Origin: Silene conica
Lineage: Eukaryota > Streptophyta > Magnoliopsida > Caryophyllales > Caryophyllaceae
NCBI GenBank assembly: GCA_029255685.2
Contig: CM055312.2
Span: 81,660,369-81,724,368 of the forward strand
Reading direction: 5' to 3'
Length of the DNA: 64,000 nucleotides
Below, one piece after another: positions 10,644-23,187 of the stretch. The translations under genes were made by a program, and so were the position numbers. The notes beneath the pieces are model-generated. The model searched no databases, was not told where the DNA came from, and worked only from the letters and a program-made list of their open reading frames with translations. Numbering within the stretch: position 1 is the stretch's first letter; every line of letters begins with the position of its first letter.

Positions 10644-13536
10644 TCAGTCATACATGCCTTCCTGCTCCCAAATATCAACAAGAAAATCTACCATTTCCTG
10701 AAAATATAAACATTCCCATTATTTCACTTAGTAAAAAAACAAAAAATAAAACTGTCCTAATATATCAAACTTTATAGAAATATGAAGCATATGAAGAGAA
10801 GGGCTTACAGCAAGAGGTACAGGCTGAGAAAACGGCTTGTTGCTTCCAAGTAAGCTTTCATATGTCGTATTCCAACTGCAAGGCCATAATGAATCAACTA
10901 TGCAGAAACCATGATCGCTGAGAAGATAAAGGAGTGAAAAAAAATTGCTCAAAAGAGTTATATTCATACAAGTGAAGCAGCACATACGCATATGTGGACG
11001 CACACAGAGTTCTGACTTCTGAGTTCTGAGTTCCGTTTGTGTAAACATTTATCACTAGCCTAAAATCTAAGTACATGTATTTCTCATTTAATTACATGGT
11101 TGGTCACACATAGGGCTGTAAATGATTTAATCCGGCTCATCGATCCCTTTCAATTGGTTTGCTTAAAACACGGCTCGAGCTCGGTCAAACTGATCTCGAG
11201 CTCGTTGTTAGTATTTTAGTATAATTTAAATATTTTTAATTATATCTGTTTTAAATTATACTCCGTATGTCATTTCGGTATTATTATGATATGTTACATT
11301 TTAGTATTTTATAATATAATTGTTCTTATAAATATTTACTTCTAGTTACATTTAGGAAGTCAGAAAATGAAAAGAATATAATGACAAACCAAGCTCCTCC
11401 AAGCCAAACTCGAGCTTCAATTTTTAGGCTCGACGAGTGGAAGCTTGAGCTTGGCACAGTTATGCCCATCGTCTCATGTGATTGTTTCATACGGAGTATA
11501 AGTTTTGATAATATACATATTATACAAAATATGTTAATCTTGTATAGACCTAAAGGTCCCGATTGTGAAATTATACCTGGGAGACACTACTGTAAACTTG
11601 TAAAGCAATTAACTTTGCTACGACATAAGGGCTGAAATCAGGTCGTGGCAACCAATTTGTAGACTGGAAACGAGATTTGACACCAAGCCTTTGATTATAT
11701 ATACGCTTAGAAAATTTAGACAAATCATTTCAAAATGGTTTCTTATATGACGGATAACATAAGCTAATAACACAAAACATCCCACTTAGAGTAAAAAACA
11801 AGGCTCTGGTATAATGTGACTTGTGACTCGTGGCGTTGAGGGTTCCTTAAGATTAATGAAATAAGTGTAATGATAGATGAATGCGAGTGAAGAAGATTGC
11901 CAACCTTAATTTTGGATCTCGAGCCTGCTGTCCTTTGCTAGTTGGTTTCTTACTACCTACCCAGCGTTGTCTAGTCTGGTTCCAGAGATTAAGACCTTTA
12001 ACCAACAAATTTTCCAAGGATGAGACAAATATCCAGCAAAAACAAAGTACAAAGGTAAAAACCCTTAATTAGCAACCAATTCAGAAGAAACATAGAGTTT
12101 ACGAGGTAGTCTAAGCTGTAATGGAAATAACAAAAGAGAGACTAACAATTTCATAATATAGGTCAGCTATTTTGACTTCTGAGTACAAAATGTTATCATA
12201 TGGACAATGAAAGATAAAACAGACACAACTTCTGAAAACTTTACCTTTAAAGAGATGCAACTACAACAGTTATGTTACAACGGAAACACAATAGAAATAA
12301 GTATGTAGTAAAAGAAGAGTTTCTGTAGAATTTGCAATATACCATGATTTACAAATTCTGAAGGGGAACTAGAGCTGCTAACACCAGCATGCATATCAAG
12401 GGCTTGGCTTGATGTATTGATCGATGATAAGCTTCCTAGTGACTGTACCGTAGTGTTATCCATTTCACATGCGCTTGTCCAAGAACTCCTCGAAATGCTA
12501 GATGTCTTTTTTGTTTGACCTTGACCCGTTCTCTTCTTGGGTAAAGCTTTCACCGATGCTATGGAGTCAGGCTTAATACAACATGCAAGACAGGCACTGC
12601 TCTGTGGAAAGCTTACTTATAAGGCAATCTTCAACAAAATGATCACAAATCAAGGGTGCCTAAGGTCAACTCCATATTGCACATTCAAAAAAATATATTC
12701 GAATTGGAACGATCCATCATATGACACATTAAAGCTCCCTTTCTCTGGAAAAAGGCGAATATTATCCGGCCAACTCCAACATTTACACCTTGTTTAGAGG
12801 GACGGACTTGGAGGGAAAGGAAGGGAAAACTCCCCTTGTTTGGGTTAATAAATTGAGTCCACAGAGAAACTGTATTATTCCTCTACTGCAAGTCTAATTA
12901 GAATCCTTCAAATGCAGGAAAGATTTGAAAAGAAAACACAATACTTCAATTCCTTTTTCCGTCCCCCTCCTCGCCTCACTTGAGATGATATAATTACCTC
13001 AATGACATAATAAGTCTAATGTAATGCTAGAAGCCAATAACTTGAATGTGAAGCCAGAAGTTCATAACCCCATGGCCCATTACTCCATTAGTAAAGCTTG
13101 GAAAAGTCGAAAATACTGTCAGTAAGAGGGGAAGTCATGGATTGGGTTCGAAATAGTGTCGCTTTTGCATCTTTGAGACCCCCAAGAGAATATTCCTAAC
13201 CCCTCAACAAAACAATTACCCATGATTAACATAATCACCTGTAAGTAAATTTAGTTCAAATAGTGTTGTTGTATATGGATTAACATAAATGGTTTCCGCT
13301 CATGCAATCTACTCCCTCAGTCCGGGTCATTTGTTTACCTCAATTATAATTGATGGCAAGTGGACCAAATTGGTGTGGAGAATCAACCCCGGTAAACAAA
13401 TAACCGGGACAAACGCAGTAAATCATAATATCTGATGGTATCACATCAGAGCATCCCAAGAACAAACCAAACCAAAACACCAATAACATCATAGCATCCA
13501 AACAAACAAACAAAAATCCAATGTACTACCCAAAAA

Positions 13537-13571
<35 letters not shown>

Positions 13572-13583
13572 AAATTACCCCAT
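10644..13583 (-). CDS. DUF4050 / Gag1-like clamp domain protein
   Basis: Five coding exons on the minus strand join in frame: 13583-13579, 12599-12343, 11995-11905, 10875-10809 and 10697-10644. All introns are GT-AG and all phases agree, giving 157 residues. The order of conserved motifs matches the plant DUF4050 (Gag1-like clamp) family: SEFVNHG, then LWNQTRQRWVGSKKP, then WNTTYESLLGSNKPF, then the C-terminal EMVDFLVDIWEQEGMYD. The protein has no known enzymatic role. The predicted N-terminus, MGSACLACC, has Gly2 and nearby cysteines suited to myristoylation and palmitoylation, so membrane anchoring is plausible. The first exon contributes only ATG-GG and is the least certain part. Introns contain a Stowaway MITE and other repeats, but the exons look undamaged. 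I regard it as a functional resident gene. Confidence 0.85.
11110..11465. repeat. Possible hAT-like repeat inside an intron
   Basis: The left side begins TAGGGCTGTAAATGA followed by CTCGAGCTCGG variants, and similar GCTTGAGCTTGG text closes the right side. The texture is that of non-autonomous hAT repeats, but I found no target duplication. It lies in the intron between the exons at 11905 and 10875. Confidence 0.4.
13312..13418. mobile_element. Short Stowaway-like (Tc1/mariner) MITE in an intron
   Basis: Inverted ends share CTCCCTCAGTCC-type sequence and GTAAACAAAT, with TA duplicated at 13310-13311 and 13419-13420. It lies in the first coding intron of the DUF4050 gene. Confidence 0.85.
13533..13573. 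repeat. Simple repeat (AAAT)n
   Basis: About ten consecutive AAAT units lie immediately 3' (on the minus strand) of the splice donor of the exon that carries the DUF4050 start codon. Confidence 0.95.
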
Positions 13584-13664
13584 TCAAATAAGCTGATCGT
13601 TGCTGTTACAAATTCCAATAAATGGCAACTTCCATTCCAAGAAAGGCTCCCAGATCACAAATCC
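13579..13664 (-). promoter_or_regulatory. Leader exon of the DUF4050 gene with a short upstream ORF
   Basis: This minus-strand exon follows an AG at 13665-13666 and ends at a GT donor (13578-13577). It contains an upstream ATG at 13635 that opens nine codons (MEVAIYWNL) before a stop at 13606, ahead of the main ATG at 13583. Such an upstream frame could lower translation of the main frame. A further leader exon ends at 13761 with CACTCAG before GT. Confidence 0.6.
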
Positions 13665-13760
13665 CTGAATCACAAAATCCATCTCGCCAAATTAATTTAA
13701 TAAAAAAATGGAAAGAGATGATTAATTAAATAAGAAATCATAAAAAAGAGGGATTTTGAC

Positions 13761-13960
13761 CTGAGTGAAGGAGGAATTGGGGATCAGAAGAAAGCTCTTT
13801 CTTGAAATCTAGTTGTGAATTGGTTCGATCAAAAAGGAGAAGAAGAAGAAGAAATGATGATTTTGATGGTGAAATGTCAAGGCTTTTTTGTTTGTGTTGC
13901 CTTGTATTCCGCTTCTTCTCCGAAAAGTATTGTGTGTGAGAGAGAGGGGAAAGTGGGAAG
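13761..13960 (-). promoter_or_regulatory. First non-coding exon of the DUF4050 gene
   Basis: On the minus strand the pyrimidine-rich leader ends in CTTCACTCAG before a GT donor at 13760. The upstream limit is approximate. The neighbouring Helitron begins at 14049, so the promoter is very short or lies within transposon DNA. Confidence 0.5.
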
Positions 13961-14178
13961 GGGATAGTGATTGGATAGGGATTTAGGGTGTCCATGTCGG
14001 ATCTGCATGGATGTTATGGGTCGGGTTGGTTTCCAGATTCTCACATAACTAGTGTTAAACTTAAACCCGTACAATTTGCACAAGTTTGTTATTTAGGATA
14101 TTCTTATAAAGCGTGTTAATAAGGGTAGTTATTTTTTAATTGAAATTATATTTCATATTCTCTATGTGTGTTATAATT

Positions 14179-14390
14179 ATCAGCAAATCTTGTTGAAGAC
14201 GGTCACAATTCGTCTCTTTAAAAAGATGGGTCAAATGTTATCATTGTAACGCCAAATGTAACCGGTATAAATTTCTAAGTTAACAGGTTGTTTTTTCAAA
14301 TGGTCACATTTGTCCTTAAAATATTGACATTTACCCGTCTTTTTTAAGAGACGAAATTGCTTGTCTTCAATGAAGATTTGTGTAATATTA
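14179..14390. mobile_element. MITE with long inverted ends
   Basis: Left text CAAATCTTGTTGAAGACGG and right text CTTCAATGAAGATTTGTG are inverted, extending into AATTCGTCTCTT / AAGAGACGAAATT. Ends and target duplication are not exact, so the coordinates are approximate. A related copy may lie near 28975-29165. Confidence 0.6.
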
Positions 14391-14450
14391 TAACTTCAAA
14401 AATATATATTTATCTAACACAAATTCTCATTATGTAATCACCATTTTCAT

Positions 14451-14636
14451 CAGTTGGTCTTGTTTGTGACGGTTAAGGTGGAGAGACGGAGAATGACACT
14501 CACAAAACGAATAGGGGATAAGGTGGGGCACCCCTCATGTGCTTCACTCTCTCCTCTAAATGGGCATTTTGTGAGACAAAATGGTATCCGTCACTCCGAA
14601 GTGACGGATATCCCCCGTCTACAATGAGATTTTGTG
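14451..14636. mobile_element. Mutator-type MITE, GTGACGG family (reverse orientation)
   Basis: It begins with a TTGGTCTTG-type end and finishes with TACAATGAGATTTTGTG, the inverse of the family's CACAAATTCTC end. The target duplication is poor (TTTCAT shared), so the ends may have drifted. Confidence 0.7.
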
Positions 14637-15351
14637 TTTCATAAATTATCTCATTCTCTAATCCTCAATTCCGCCGTTCCCTTTCAATTCCAATATTCCA
14701 TGGTTCCATTTCTCTCTTCTACACTATTAATTTCCAAATTTTTACACCAGCTAATTCCACAATGTATCGATATCTACATACCCAACTTAAGGAACTTTGA
14801 GTTTGTATATTTTAATTGATGGTTTATTAAATTTTGATGTATAATTTGGAATTGATCTTGATCAAGTTTATTCTATTAGTATTACATTTTAAAGAGTTAA
14901 ACGTTTTTAGAATTATACAATATATAGTGTGATTTTTATGTAAAATATTGTTTTATGATTTTAACACTAAAAGGTCACACATTCCTCAAATCTGTTTTTT
15001 AACATTTGTAAACACAATGAGAATTTTTGTCCTATAAAAGAAAAAAAAAACTCAAGATCAATTATTGCATTTTGTCCTTTTGTTTTTTACATTTTTTTCA
15101 CATATTTTATTTTCCTCTTTTTATTTGTTTATGATTTTTTTTTCACTCAAGATCATTTTTTTTTTGTTTTTGAGCCTCATTTCTTTAATTTTAATTATTT
15201 ATCTAATATTGTAATTTCTTTCCGTAATTATAAATTTAGGAGTAAATATGTAAATTTTTGTTGTGCTTTTCTTTTTTTTTCGTCCTCTTTGATTACTTTT
15301 TTAATATGAAAATTTATTCACTTATCCTAAAATCTAGAAGTTATATATTTA

Positions 15352-16123
15352 GGGATGTGCTAAATCCCGCACAACATTTTACTCAATCCCACACATTTTT
15401 CCACCTTATTCCGAATGTACCCTTGTTATTTCTCATGCCCACCAAGTGAAATAAGAGAGAAAAAAGCAGAAATTAAAACCCAAAAAAATCAATTTCACGG
15501 CACCTCACCCTTCCAATGATGATTAGTTACTCTCCCTCTTCCACCAAATTACAATCTTAAACCCGACCTATCCCTATCGGTCACTTTCTTTGTCTGTCTA
15601 ACGCCGTGTTTCGTGAAGCTTTGCGGAATATAGATTGCTATTCAGTTTGTGTTTGAATGTCATCGTCTGACTGTTAAATGCAAAGCTGATGGATGTCCAT
15701 AGATACAATTGAAGTATTTCAGGAGTTGTGAGTCTGGGGAGTTGAGTGAATTCTAATTGAGGAGATTTCTGATTGTGGATTAAACAACGAGAGGTAATTG
15801 TTATAGGTAATCGTGAAAACCCTCTTTCAAAACCCTAATTGTTAAAAAAATCTCTTTTTTTAAACAAAAAGATCAACTAAATTGAACAAAAGATGAGTCT
15901 TAATAAAAATTTAAGATAAAACGTCGAAATTACGTTTATATGTGCGAATTACGATCCATAATATTCAAACAAATAAATTAAAGATTGGTTAGGTTTAGAG
16001 GGAGAATAGTTTTTTAATTCTTTAAAAAAAATTAATTCTTTTTTTTAAAAAGGGCAATTATGGAAAGTTTGGGTAAAAATGTGTTGAATTAAGCAAATTA
16101 GTGTGCAGGATTTAGCAGCTACG
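15352..16123. mobile_element. TIR element with 8-bp duplication, GGG..GCTAAATCC family
   Basis: TATATTTA is duplicated at 15344-15351 and 16124-16131. Inverted ends read GGGATGTGCTAAATCC and the complement of GGATTTAGCAGCTACG, with further matching about 45 bases in. There is no transposase. The 8-bp duplication suggests the hAT superfamily. Confidence 0.75.
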
Positions 16124-16205
16124 TATATTTATTAAGCACTGAGTATCTTTTTTTCTGTAATTCTATTTTTGAGTAAATATATGATCTAGTTCTCTAATTC
16201 CAAAA

Positions 16206-17225
16206 GGGTGATGCTCATTCATAAACGGATTTTACTCTTTTATGAACGGAAATGACTATTTTACCCTTTAATTTTAACTTCCCAATTTTCAATCTCTCTC
16301 TATTCAATTCTCGTTGAATGCCACCGTCACACTCTCCCACTCCTGTCACCACCTTGCCACTTCCCTTCCCGGCTACACTAATGCCCAACCCATCATTCAC
16401 CATCCACAACCGTCAACGCCACCCCTGCTACATCGGCCAGTCTTAACGACCTCTTCAGACCGATCACCGTCAATGTTGTAAATCAACCCTATAATGTGAT
16501 AAAGAAGAGCTACTACTCTCAATGACACCCGTTTCCGAAACATAGGAATGAAAGAAAATCAAATCATATCAGAACTATAGCTAAGTATAGTTATATGGAT
16601 TGTGCGGCTTCAGTTGTCAGGGGAACGAAGAATGACCCCAATGCAATGTCTAAGAGATTGTGTCATAAATGCGATTAAAACACTCATAAAAGCATGGATA
16701 ATCATGCATAATAGTCCCAGTGCAATGTCAAGAGTTTGTTTACAAAGTTTTCAAGTGGGACGACGTGAAAGAACACATCTGCGGTCTTAATAGAGATGAA
16801 TCATTTGCAGTACAGAAGAACTTGTGTTAGAGTTAATAATTACCAAAAGGCAGCAACTCAGCGGCCGACACCACTACAGATGAGACAAACATCACCCTTA
16901 ATTCGCCGACGGCGCCACCATCCCAACCTTAACGCCGAAGACGGTTTAAACAAACCCTAATTTAATTTGTAATCAGTTCCTTAATTTCATATAATATAAT
17001 TAATAAAATTACAAATTAGAATTATCACCCAATCGATACGAGTAGTATTAGCATCCATAGTTGTGTAATTTTGACAGATTTGATAAATTTGATTAATTTG
17101 GAGGGGAAAAAATGGGAGAAAAAGAGTTTTTTTCTTTCATGTTTTTAGGCAAAGGGCATATGATGGAAAAATAATGAAAAAAAGTTTATGAATGAGTAAA
17201 ACTTGTATATGAATGAGTAACTACG
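16206..17225. mobile_element. TIR element with 8-bp duplication, GGGTGATGCTCATTC family
   Basis: TTCCAAAA is duplicated at 16198-16205 and 17226-17233. The inverted ends are GGGTGATGCTCATTCATAAA and the complement of GAATGAGTAACTACG. A shorter relative lies at 33213-33760. No transposase frame is visible. Confidence 0.8.
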
Positions 17226-17499
17226 TTCCAAAAATTTCATAATTTATATGATTGTATTTTTAACAGATCTCGTTATTTAATACTGTAATCATAAATATCA
17301 AATTATGTGATTATATATTAGTGATTTTATTTATTGCTCCATATTATATTGCACAATTGATAAAGTTGTTTTCAAATATATAAATTAATTTTTCAAACAT
17401 GGTGGGCCCTTTACTTTAAAAAATAAAAGAAAACAAAAAATATGCAATTAACCACAGGCTGACGCGTCAGCACTGTGGTTGTTGCTTTAATAAAGAAGA

Positions 17500-18262
17500 T
17501 TTTTTTTTTAAAGAAAGATCAATCTATTAATTAATAGTTATACGACATCTACAACATATTTGTAATTTGACTGGATATAAATCGAGTAGAATCAAATACA
17601 ACAAAATCTTGTTCAAAGAAAGATCTGTAAACTTGAATTGCTTCAAAGCACGTCCTCTATCATATCGCCGCAAACAGCTTTTCACAAGAGGATCGTAGGA
17701 TCTTGAGCCTTGACGAGAGACGATTTCATCTGACCAAATTGAGTGCAACCAACAAATCGACAACATATGTAATACCATATGACGATCTATTACGAAACCG
17801 ATCTTCCGCATCTTCACCATATAAGAAATTACCAAGACGCTCTTATCTATATTTCCAATAGAACTAAAACCGAACCAGGATTGAAAAACTCCGAAAATAG
17901 AGACAAACGAACGAATCTCACCAAAAGGGAGACTTTTATTGATTAATACGTAAGGTTTCATAGTAAAGATTGATAAATAAAATTTTATGGGGGCTTACCA
18001 TCGATCAATAGTCGAGGGAAGCTCTAGATTTGATTGATGGAGGTTAGGGTTTTTTTAGAGAGAAAAGAGAGAGAGCTTTTAGAGAGGATTCTCACATAAT
18101 TTAGTCAATAAAGTTCATATACAAATACGACGTAGATTCTATTCTTTTGTATTGAAACTATTTGAACTGAATTGAATTTAATAGAATTCAACTGAATTGA
18201 ACTTAAATGGACTGAACTTATTGGGATTGGACTGAATTTAATTGAATTGTAATAAGCGTTAA
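17500..18262. other. Interval between two Helitrons
   Basis: A minus-strand open frame (17527-17961) has no recognised domain and may be chance. The last 150 bases are rich in ACTGAATTGAA repeats like the interior of the Tourist MITE at 9645. Similar text resumes after the Helitron at 19553, so that Helitron probably landed in such a repeat. Confidence 0.45.
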
Positions 18263-19552
18263 CTAGTTTTACGCCCGTGCAAAAAATGCACGGGTTTAAT
18301 TTTATTAATTGAAAAAATTAATAAGAAAGTGAATATATTTTATAAAAATATAATTTTAGTATCGCAGTTATATCGATGTAAAAAGTAAGGAAAATATATA
18401 CATAACTTAGGCGTAAGTAAAAATAACGCATTTGCTTGAGATTATAAAAGTACACAAATTCTTATTTAGAACAACATCAACGAATCAAATATACATATAT
18501 AGGATGAATAAGACAACACAAACACATTGGGACGTATTTTTTCACATACGAATTTTTCTCTTTCATATACAATTTTTACCCCACTGCCATTGTCATTTCT
18601 TTTATCATTCACTCAATTAATTTTGTCTCTATTCCTTCATCCTCTTAAACCAACTACTTCGTTCACCGCCTCTCCTTCACCAACTCTATTCACTGCCTCT
18701 CTTTACCAACTAAAACTAAAACAAAAAGAAAAAAAATTTAAAAGAGAAACCAAAAATATTTAAAACAAAAATAAAAATTAAACAACTCTAACGTCATATT
18801 TAAAAAATAAAATTAAAAAAAAATTATTTTTTGTGCTGATATACAGGATTTTTGTTTTAGTTTTATGATGATATTGACGAAATATGATCATTTTGATATA
18901 TATCAGACAGTTGTATATTATATTTTAATTTAAATTCAACTAAAAGATTTAAATTCAACAAAATGACTATATTTTGTGCAGGATTTTTGTTTTTTCTATA
19001 TATTTCAAGATTTTTAGTTAAATTTACATAAGATTCAACTAAAAGGTTTAAATTCAACAAAAAAACTATTTTTTGTACTGATGTATGGGATTTTTGTTTT
19101 TTTGTAATATATAGGATTTTTATATATCGGACCGTTGTATATCGTATTTTACCGTATTTGGTATATTAATTTCTATTTGATTTGATTGGAAAATATAATG
19201 TTAATTTAATTCTTGGACTATTTATTTTTGCTGTTTGTAATTTTTTGTTTTTTGGATTTAATTTTTAGACCGTCAAATATCGTATTTTATTAGACTGTTG
19301 TATATTATTATTTAAATATTCGATTAACAATAGTTTGATCATATCGTATTTTATTGACAATGATGAAATATAATACTGGAATCGATTACATAATTAGGAA
19401 TGAGAAAAGATCGGAATACGTAATTATAGATCAGAATTAATTTGAATATAGGAAAGAGGGAAATTAAATGAGTGTGATAGTTGGTGGGCCCATACCTTCC
19501 TCATTATAAGGAACCACTGAGAGGGTTCTAAAATCTACTCCTTTTATAGAGA
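18263..19552 (-). mobile_element. Non-autonomous Helitron
   Basis: On the minus strand the 3' end is CTAG (18263-18266) followed by T, preceded by a clean hairpin CCCGTGCA...TGCACGGG. The 5' end is TCTCTATAAAAGGAG at 19552, preceded by A. The 1290-base body is AT-rich with no coding capacity. Confidence 0.8.
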
Positions 19553-20067
19553 TAGATTTGTAAAGAGAATAACTGAATTTAGCTAAACTGAATGAAGAAA
19601 AACTGAATTGAACTGAATAAGGCTGAAATGAACTGAAATGAGCTAACTGATATACATGTATATTGAGGTCATTTAGGATTTAGCATGTTTGATCCGTCAG
19701 TTATAGCATATTGAAGTACTTCGTATTACATTATCTTAAATAAATTATTTCAACCAAAATCTTAAGGTGGTGATTGAGGACCAACTATTATATTTATATC
19801 CTATTACACCACTCTCATTCGAATCTCATTGGACTTGAAAAGTAGTTAGTACATAAGTTCCTCCATACCATGTACTGAAATTCCACTTTACAAGTTACTA
19901 AAGGTTACCAGGATTCAAACCCGAGATCTTTGATCGTGCTGGTTATGATAGCATTGCATTATTCCACCGTCTTGTGATTACATACTAACAAGTATGTTCA
20001 TGCTTATTTTTATAAGAATTTTAAAAAGTTTTCGACAGCTTTTTTTTCTAGAGTGAATGATAAAACT
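19553..20067. other. Interval with remnant repeats
   Basis: The first 90 bases continue the ACTGAA-rich repeat split by the Helitron to the left. The remainder holds no recognisable gene or element. Confidence 0.4.
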
Positions 20068-20076
20068 AATTTTATA

Positions 20077-20279
20077 CACAAATTCTCATTTGTGACGGCG
20101 GATCCGTCACAAGCTTGTGACGGTCTGACGGATACCGTTTCCTCTCACAAAATACTCACTTTTTCTATCTCTCCGACAGTATTCATGTGGTCTCATTTCT
20201 CCACTAACTCATTTTTTATCCATTTTATCTCACAAAATATTCATCACAAATGGTGACCCGTCACAAGCAAGACTTGCTA
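20077..20279. mobile_element. Mutator-type MITE, GTGACGG family
   Basis: A perfect 9-bp duplication AATTTTATA lies at 20068-20076 and 20280-20288. Ends are CACAAATTCTCATTTGTGAC and AAGCAAGACTTGCTA. Confidence 0.92.
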
Positions 20280-21139
20280 AATTTTATATGTAACTCTTTA
20301 TTTTATACTATCATTATATATATAAAAGAAGAATGGTTTTCCGCCTACGTGGCGCAGTCATATCGCAGCATCGGGTATTTCGAGGCCTCACATTCAACCT
20401 CAGCATTTTCACTTTTTATAGACCAATCAGATTCTGCCACCTCATAATAAGTTAATAATTTAATAATAATTTAATAATTTAATAATCATTTATTTATTAT
20501 TAAATAAAAAAACTAAATCAAAATAAAATCTTTCCATATTTGACTCAAAATAAAATCTTTCCATATAATCATCATAATTTTCATAATCATTCTACCCTAA
20601 TTTCCGACGCTGAAGTCTGCAACGCACCAAATTCCTTCAGTTCATCACTTCATCCTTCTGAAATTTGAAACTTCACCACTTCAACCCCTCCATCGGCTTC
20701 ATGGCTCCAATTTCTACTAGCGAACTTTAATTAAGGTATTTCTCTTAAGTCTTATATTCTTATTATTAGTCATCAATTTTATTTAAAATATCATCTTTCC
20801 TTCAATTTTGGTAATATTGTTTATATAGGGTTTAAGAATTATGATTTAAGGAATGATTTTGTATATTGAATTATTGATTATTGAGCAAAAAATCAAATCA
20901 TCAGTGAAGGAAACTCAACCATGAAATTAGCGCAAGAATTATGTTATGAATGATTTTGGATATTGAAATTAGCGCAAGAAACTCAGACTCTCAGCGAAGG
21001 TTTTGAACTTTTGAATTTCCATGGAAATCGAATGAGGGATTGAGGGTTATGGATGGTAAATGGTCACTGCCGGTATTGTAGGATTGTAGTAGTGAAGGTG
21101 AATTATGTTTTGTTTGTTCAATAACTCAATAAGTCTCCC

Positions 21140-21318
21140 TGGTGACTTGTGACGGATATATCCGTCACAAGTTTATGACGGGTCCGATAGCTCTTACTCG
21201 TGTAGATAGGACAAGTCTTGAGAATCACAAAAGTGTTTATTTTTCCCTTCTTATATTGATAATATTTGATTCGTTACAAGCTTGTGACGGATCCGTCACA
21301 AATGAGATAAATTTCGTA
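21140..21318. repeat. Degenerate GTGACGG-family MITE inside the Helitron
   Basis: Both sides carry palindromic TGTGACGGAT...ATCCGTCACAA text as in the other family members, but neither a complete end nor a 9-bp duplication is visible. Confidence 0.55.
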
Positions 21319-21626
21319 GTTTTTCCGTCTTGCTCGGAAACTCAGGTGAGTGTTTCCTCATTTAAAATCTATAGATAGTAGATACGGTTTTTCTGTCTTA
21401 ATCGTCTCCCTATGTTACATAACACAAGTTTCAGATGACGGAAATCACAAAAAAAACCAGTTGATTCGATAAATTTTTATGTTTTCAGGTTGATATTAAC
21501 AATGAGAGTTATTTATGTGAGTATTCACTGCATATGAACAGTGGATCGTAAAGAGATTGTTTCTATATGACCCACGATGAAAATTGCATTCAAAGTATTC
21601 ACTGCATATGAACAGTGGTTCTGCAG

Positions 21627-22860
21627 GATGAGATTGATGGATCAAATGAGTACAACAACTTTCAGCGTGGTTCGTTGAACACAACTAAACAGCTGATCAA
21701 TGACTTGGAGAATAGCGACATTGTATTTCACATAGGAGACATATGTTACGCGAATGGGTACCTGTCGCAGTGGGATCAGTTTACTGCTCAGATTGAACCC
21801 ATTGCCTCTAAAGTTCCCTACATGCTTGCCAGGTTAACGACGTTCTTCTGATCCTTGACGATATATTCTGTAGTCTGTACCCATTCTGCTACTCATATCC
21901 TGACAGGATCCCGTGTTTGTCTATACAGTGGAAACCACGAGCGAGACTGGCCAGGATCAGGTTCCTTCTATGGGAGCGAAGATTCGGGAGGAGAATGTGG
22001 TGTGCCTGCTCAAACAATGTTCTACACTCCTGCTGAAAACCGAGCAAAGTTCTGGTATAGCATCTGCTGAAAAATTTTAAAAATAATTGTATAGCAGCAA
22101 AGTAATTGACCCCCACGCCCACGGCCCCACCTACAGGTATGCAACAGATTACGGAATGTTCAGATTCTGCATAGCCCACACAGAAGAAGACTGGAGAGAA
22201 GGGACCGAGCAGTATAAGTTCATCGAACACTGTCTTGCATCAGTGGACCGACAAAAGCAGCCATGGCTAATCTTTCTTGCTCATCGTGTACTTGGCTATT
22301 CGTCTAATCAGTATTATGCTAACGAAGGAACGACAGAGGAGCCTATGGGAAGGGAAAGCCTTCAAAAGCTATGGCAGAAGTACAAAGTTGACGTTGCCAT
22401 TTACGGTCATGTCCACAATTATGAAAGAACGTGTCCTATTTATCAGGTAACGACTACTCTAGCCTGAGACGGAAGTTATTGCCATTTTATCACCGTCTAC
22501 TGAAATCTCCCCCCCTGACTGCGGCTAATACAGAATACCTGCACAAGAAAAGAGAAAGATCACTACGAAGGACCCTTGAACGGTACCATTCATATCGTAG
22601 CAGGAGGAGCAGGAGCAAGTCTTACAGAGTTTACCAGTGTACACCCCAATTGGAGCCTGTTCAGAGACTTTGATTATGGCTTTACGAAACTCACAGCATT
22701 CGACCATTCAAACTTGCTGTTCGAGTACAAGAAGAGCAGAGACGGTAAAGTTTACGACTCCTTCAGAATATCGAGGGATTACAGGGACATCTTGGCTTGC
22801 GCGAGCAACAGTTGCTATTGGTTAAAGTTTGTAGAAAATGGGCAGGTTGTTATTGCATAG
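21627..22860 (+). pseudogene. Captured purple acid phosphatase catalytic region (PAP24/27-like)
   Basis: Four exons join without a frame break: 21627-21832, 21929-22054, 22137-22446 and 22534-22860, all with GT-AG introns, giving about 322 residues to a stop. The segment begins DEIDGSNEYNNFQ, which corresponds to the start of the metallophosphatase domain. It keeps GDICYAN, SGNHERDW, the FLAHR stretch and GHVHNYE, which carry most metal-binding residues of the family. The N-terminal fibronectin-like domain and a start exon are missing. The C-terminus diverges after DILACASNSC, and the usual ending is replaced. In the family the enzyme hydrolyses phosphate esters and is usually secreted; here there is no signal peptide. 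Because it lies between Helitron ends, I call it a captured gene fragment, though the lack of any stop or splice damage suggests recent capture or residual selection. Confidence 0.85.
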
Positions 22861-23187
22861 TCCGGACACCATGGCCGTCTTAAAATAAATGGAGGTTCGG
22901 TTCTCCAAAAAAAATAAGGACAGTGTGTTGCGTGGACAGGCATTTTCCTGAAATGCAAGTTTTATGTTTTTCAACAGTTTTTTCCGCTTTTGTTTTTATT
23001 TATAAAAAAAAGTTCATATAAAAGGCGAGACCAAATATTACTCTATAATTGCAAATAAAGAATTATTGTCTAACTAATTTTAACATATTAACAACACTAT
23101 TATTCCGATTTTTTATATGTTTTAAACATTTATTTACATAGAACTAAAAATTATTCAACCATGTATTTACATGCAATTTGCACGGGT

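Larger units (their letters stand above)
14049..17499 (-). mobile_element. Helitron, non-autonomous, with several nested insertions
   Basis: On the minus strand the 5' end is TC at 17499, preceded by A, within TCTTCTTTATTAAAGCAACA. This end is shared with the Helitron at 27895-30227. The 3' end is CTAG at 14049-14052 followed by T, with a decayed TTGTGCAA/TTGTACGG hairpin just before it. No helicase frame is present. Nested repeats at 14179-14390, 14451-14636, 15352-16123 and 16206-17225 make up most of its length. Confidence 0.65.

Noticed and set aside
11575..11610. CACTACTGTAAACTTG as a CACTA terminus
   Set aside because: No subterminal repeats and no opposite terminus are present.
17527..17961. 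144-residue minus-strand frame
   Set aside because: No known motif, no supporting splice or promoter signals, and neighbours are all repeats.
21627..22860. Treating the phosphatase exons as a resident functional PAP gene
   Set aside because: The N-terminal half and start exon are missing and the segment sits between Helitron signatures, so capture is the simpler reading.
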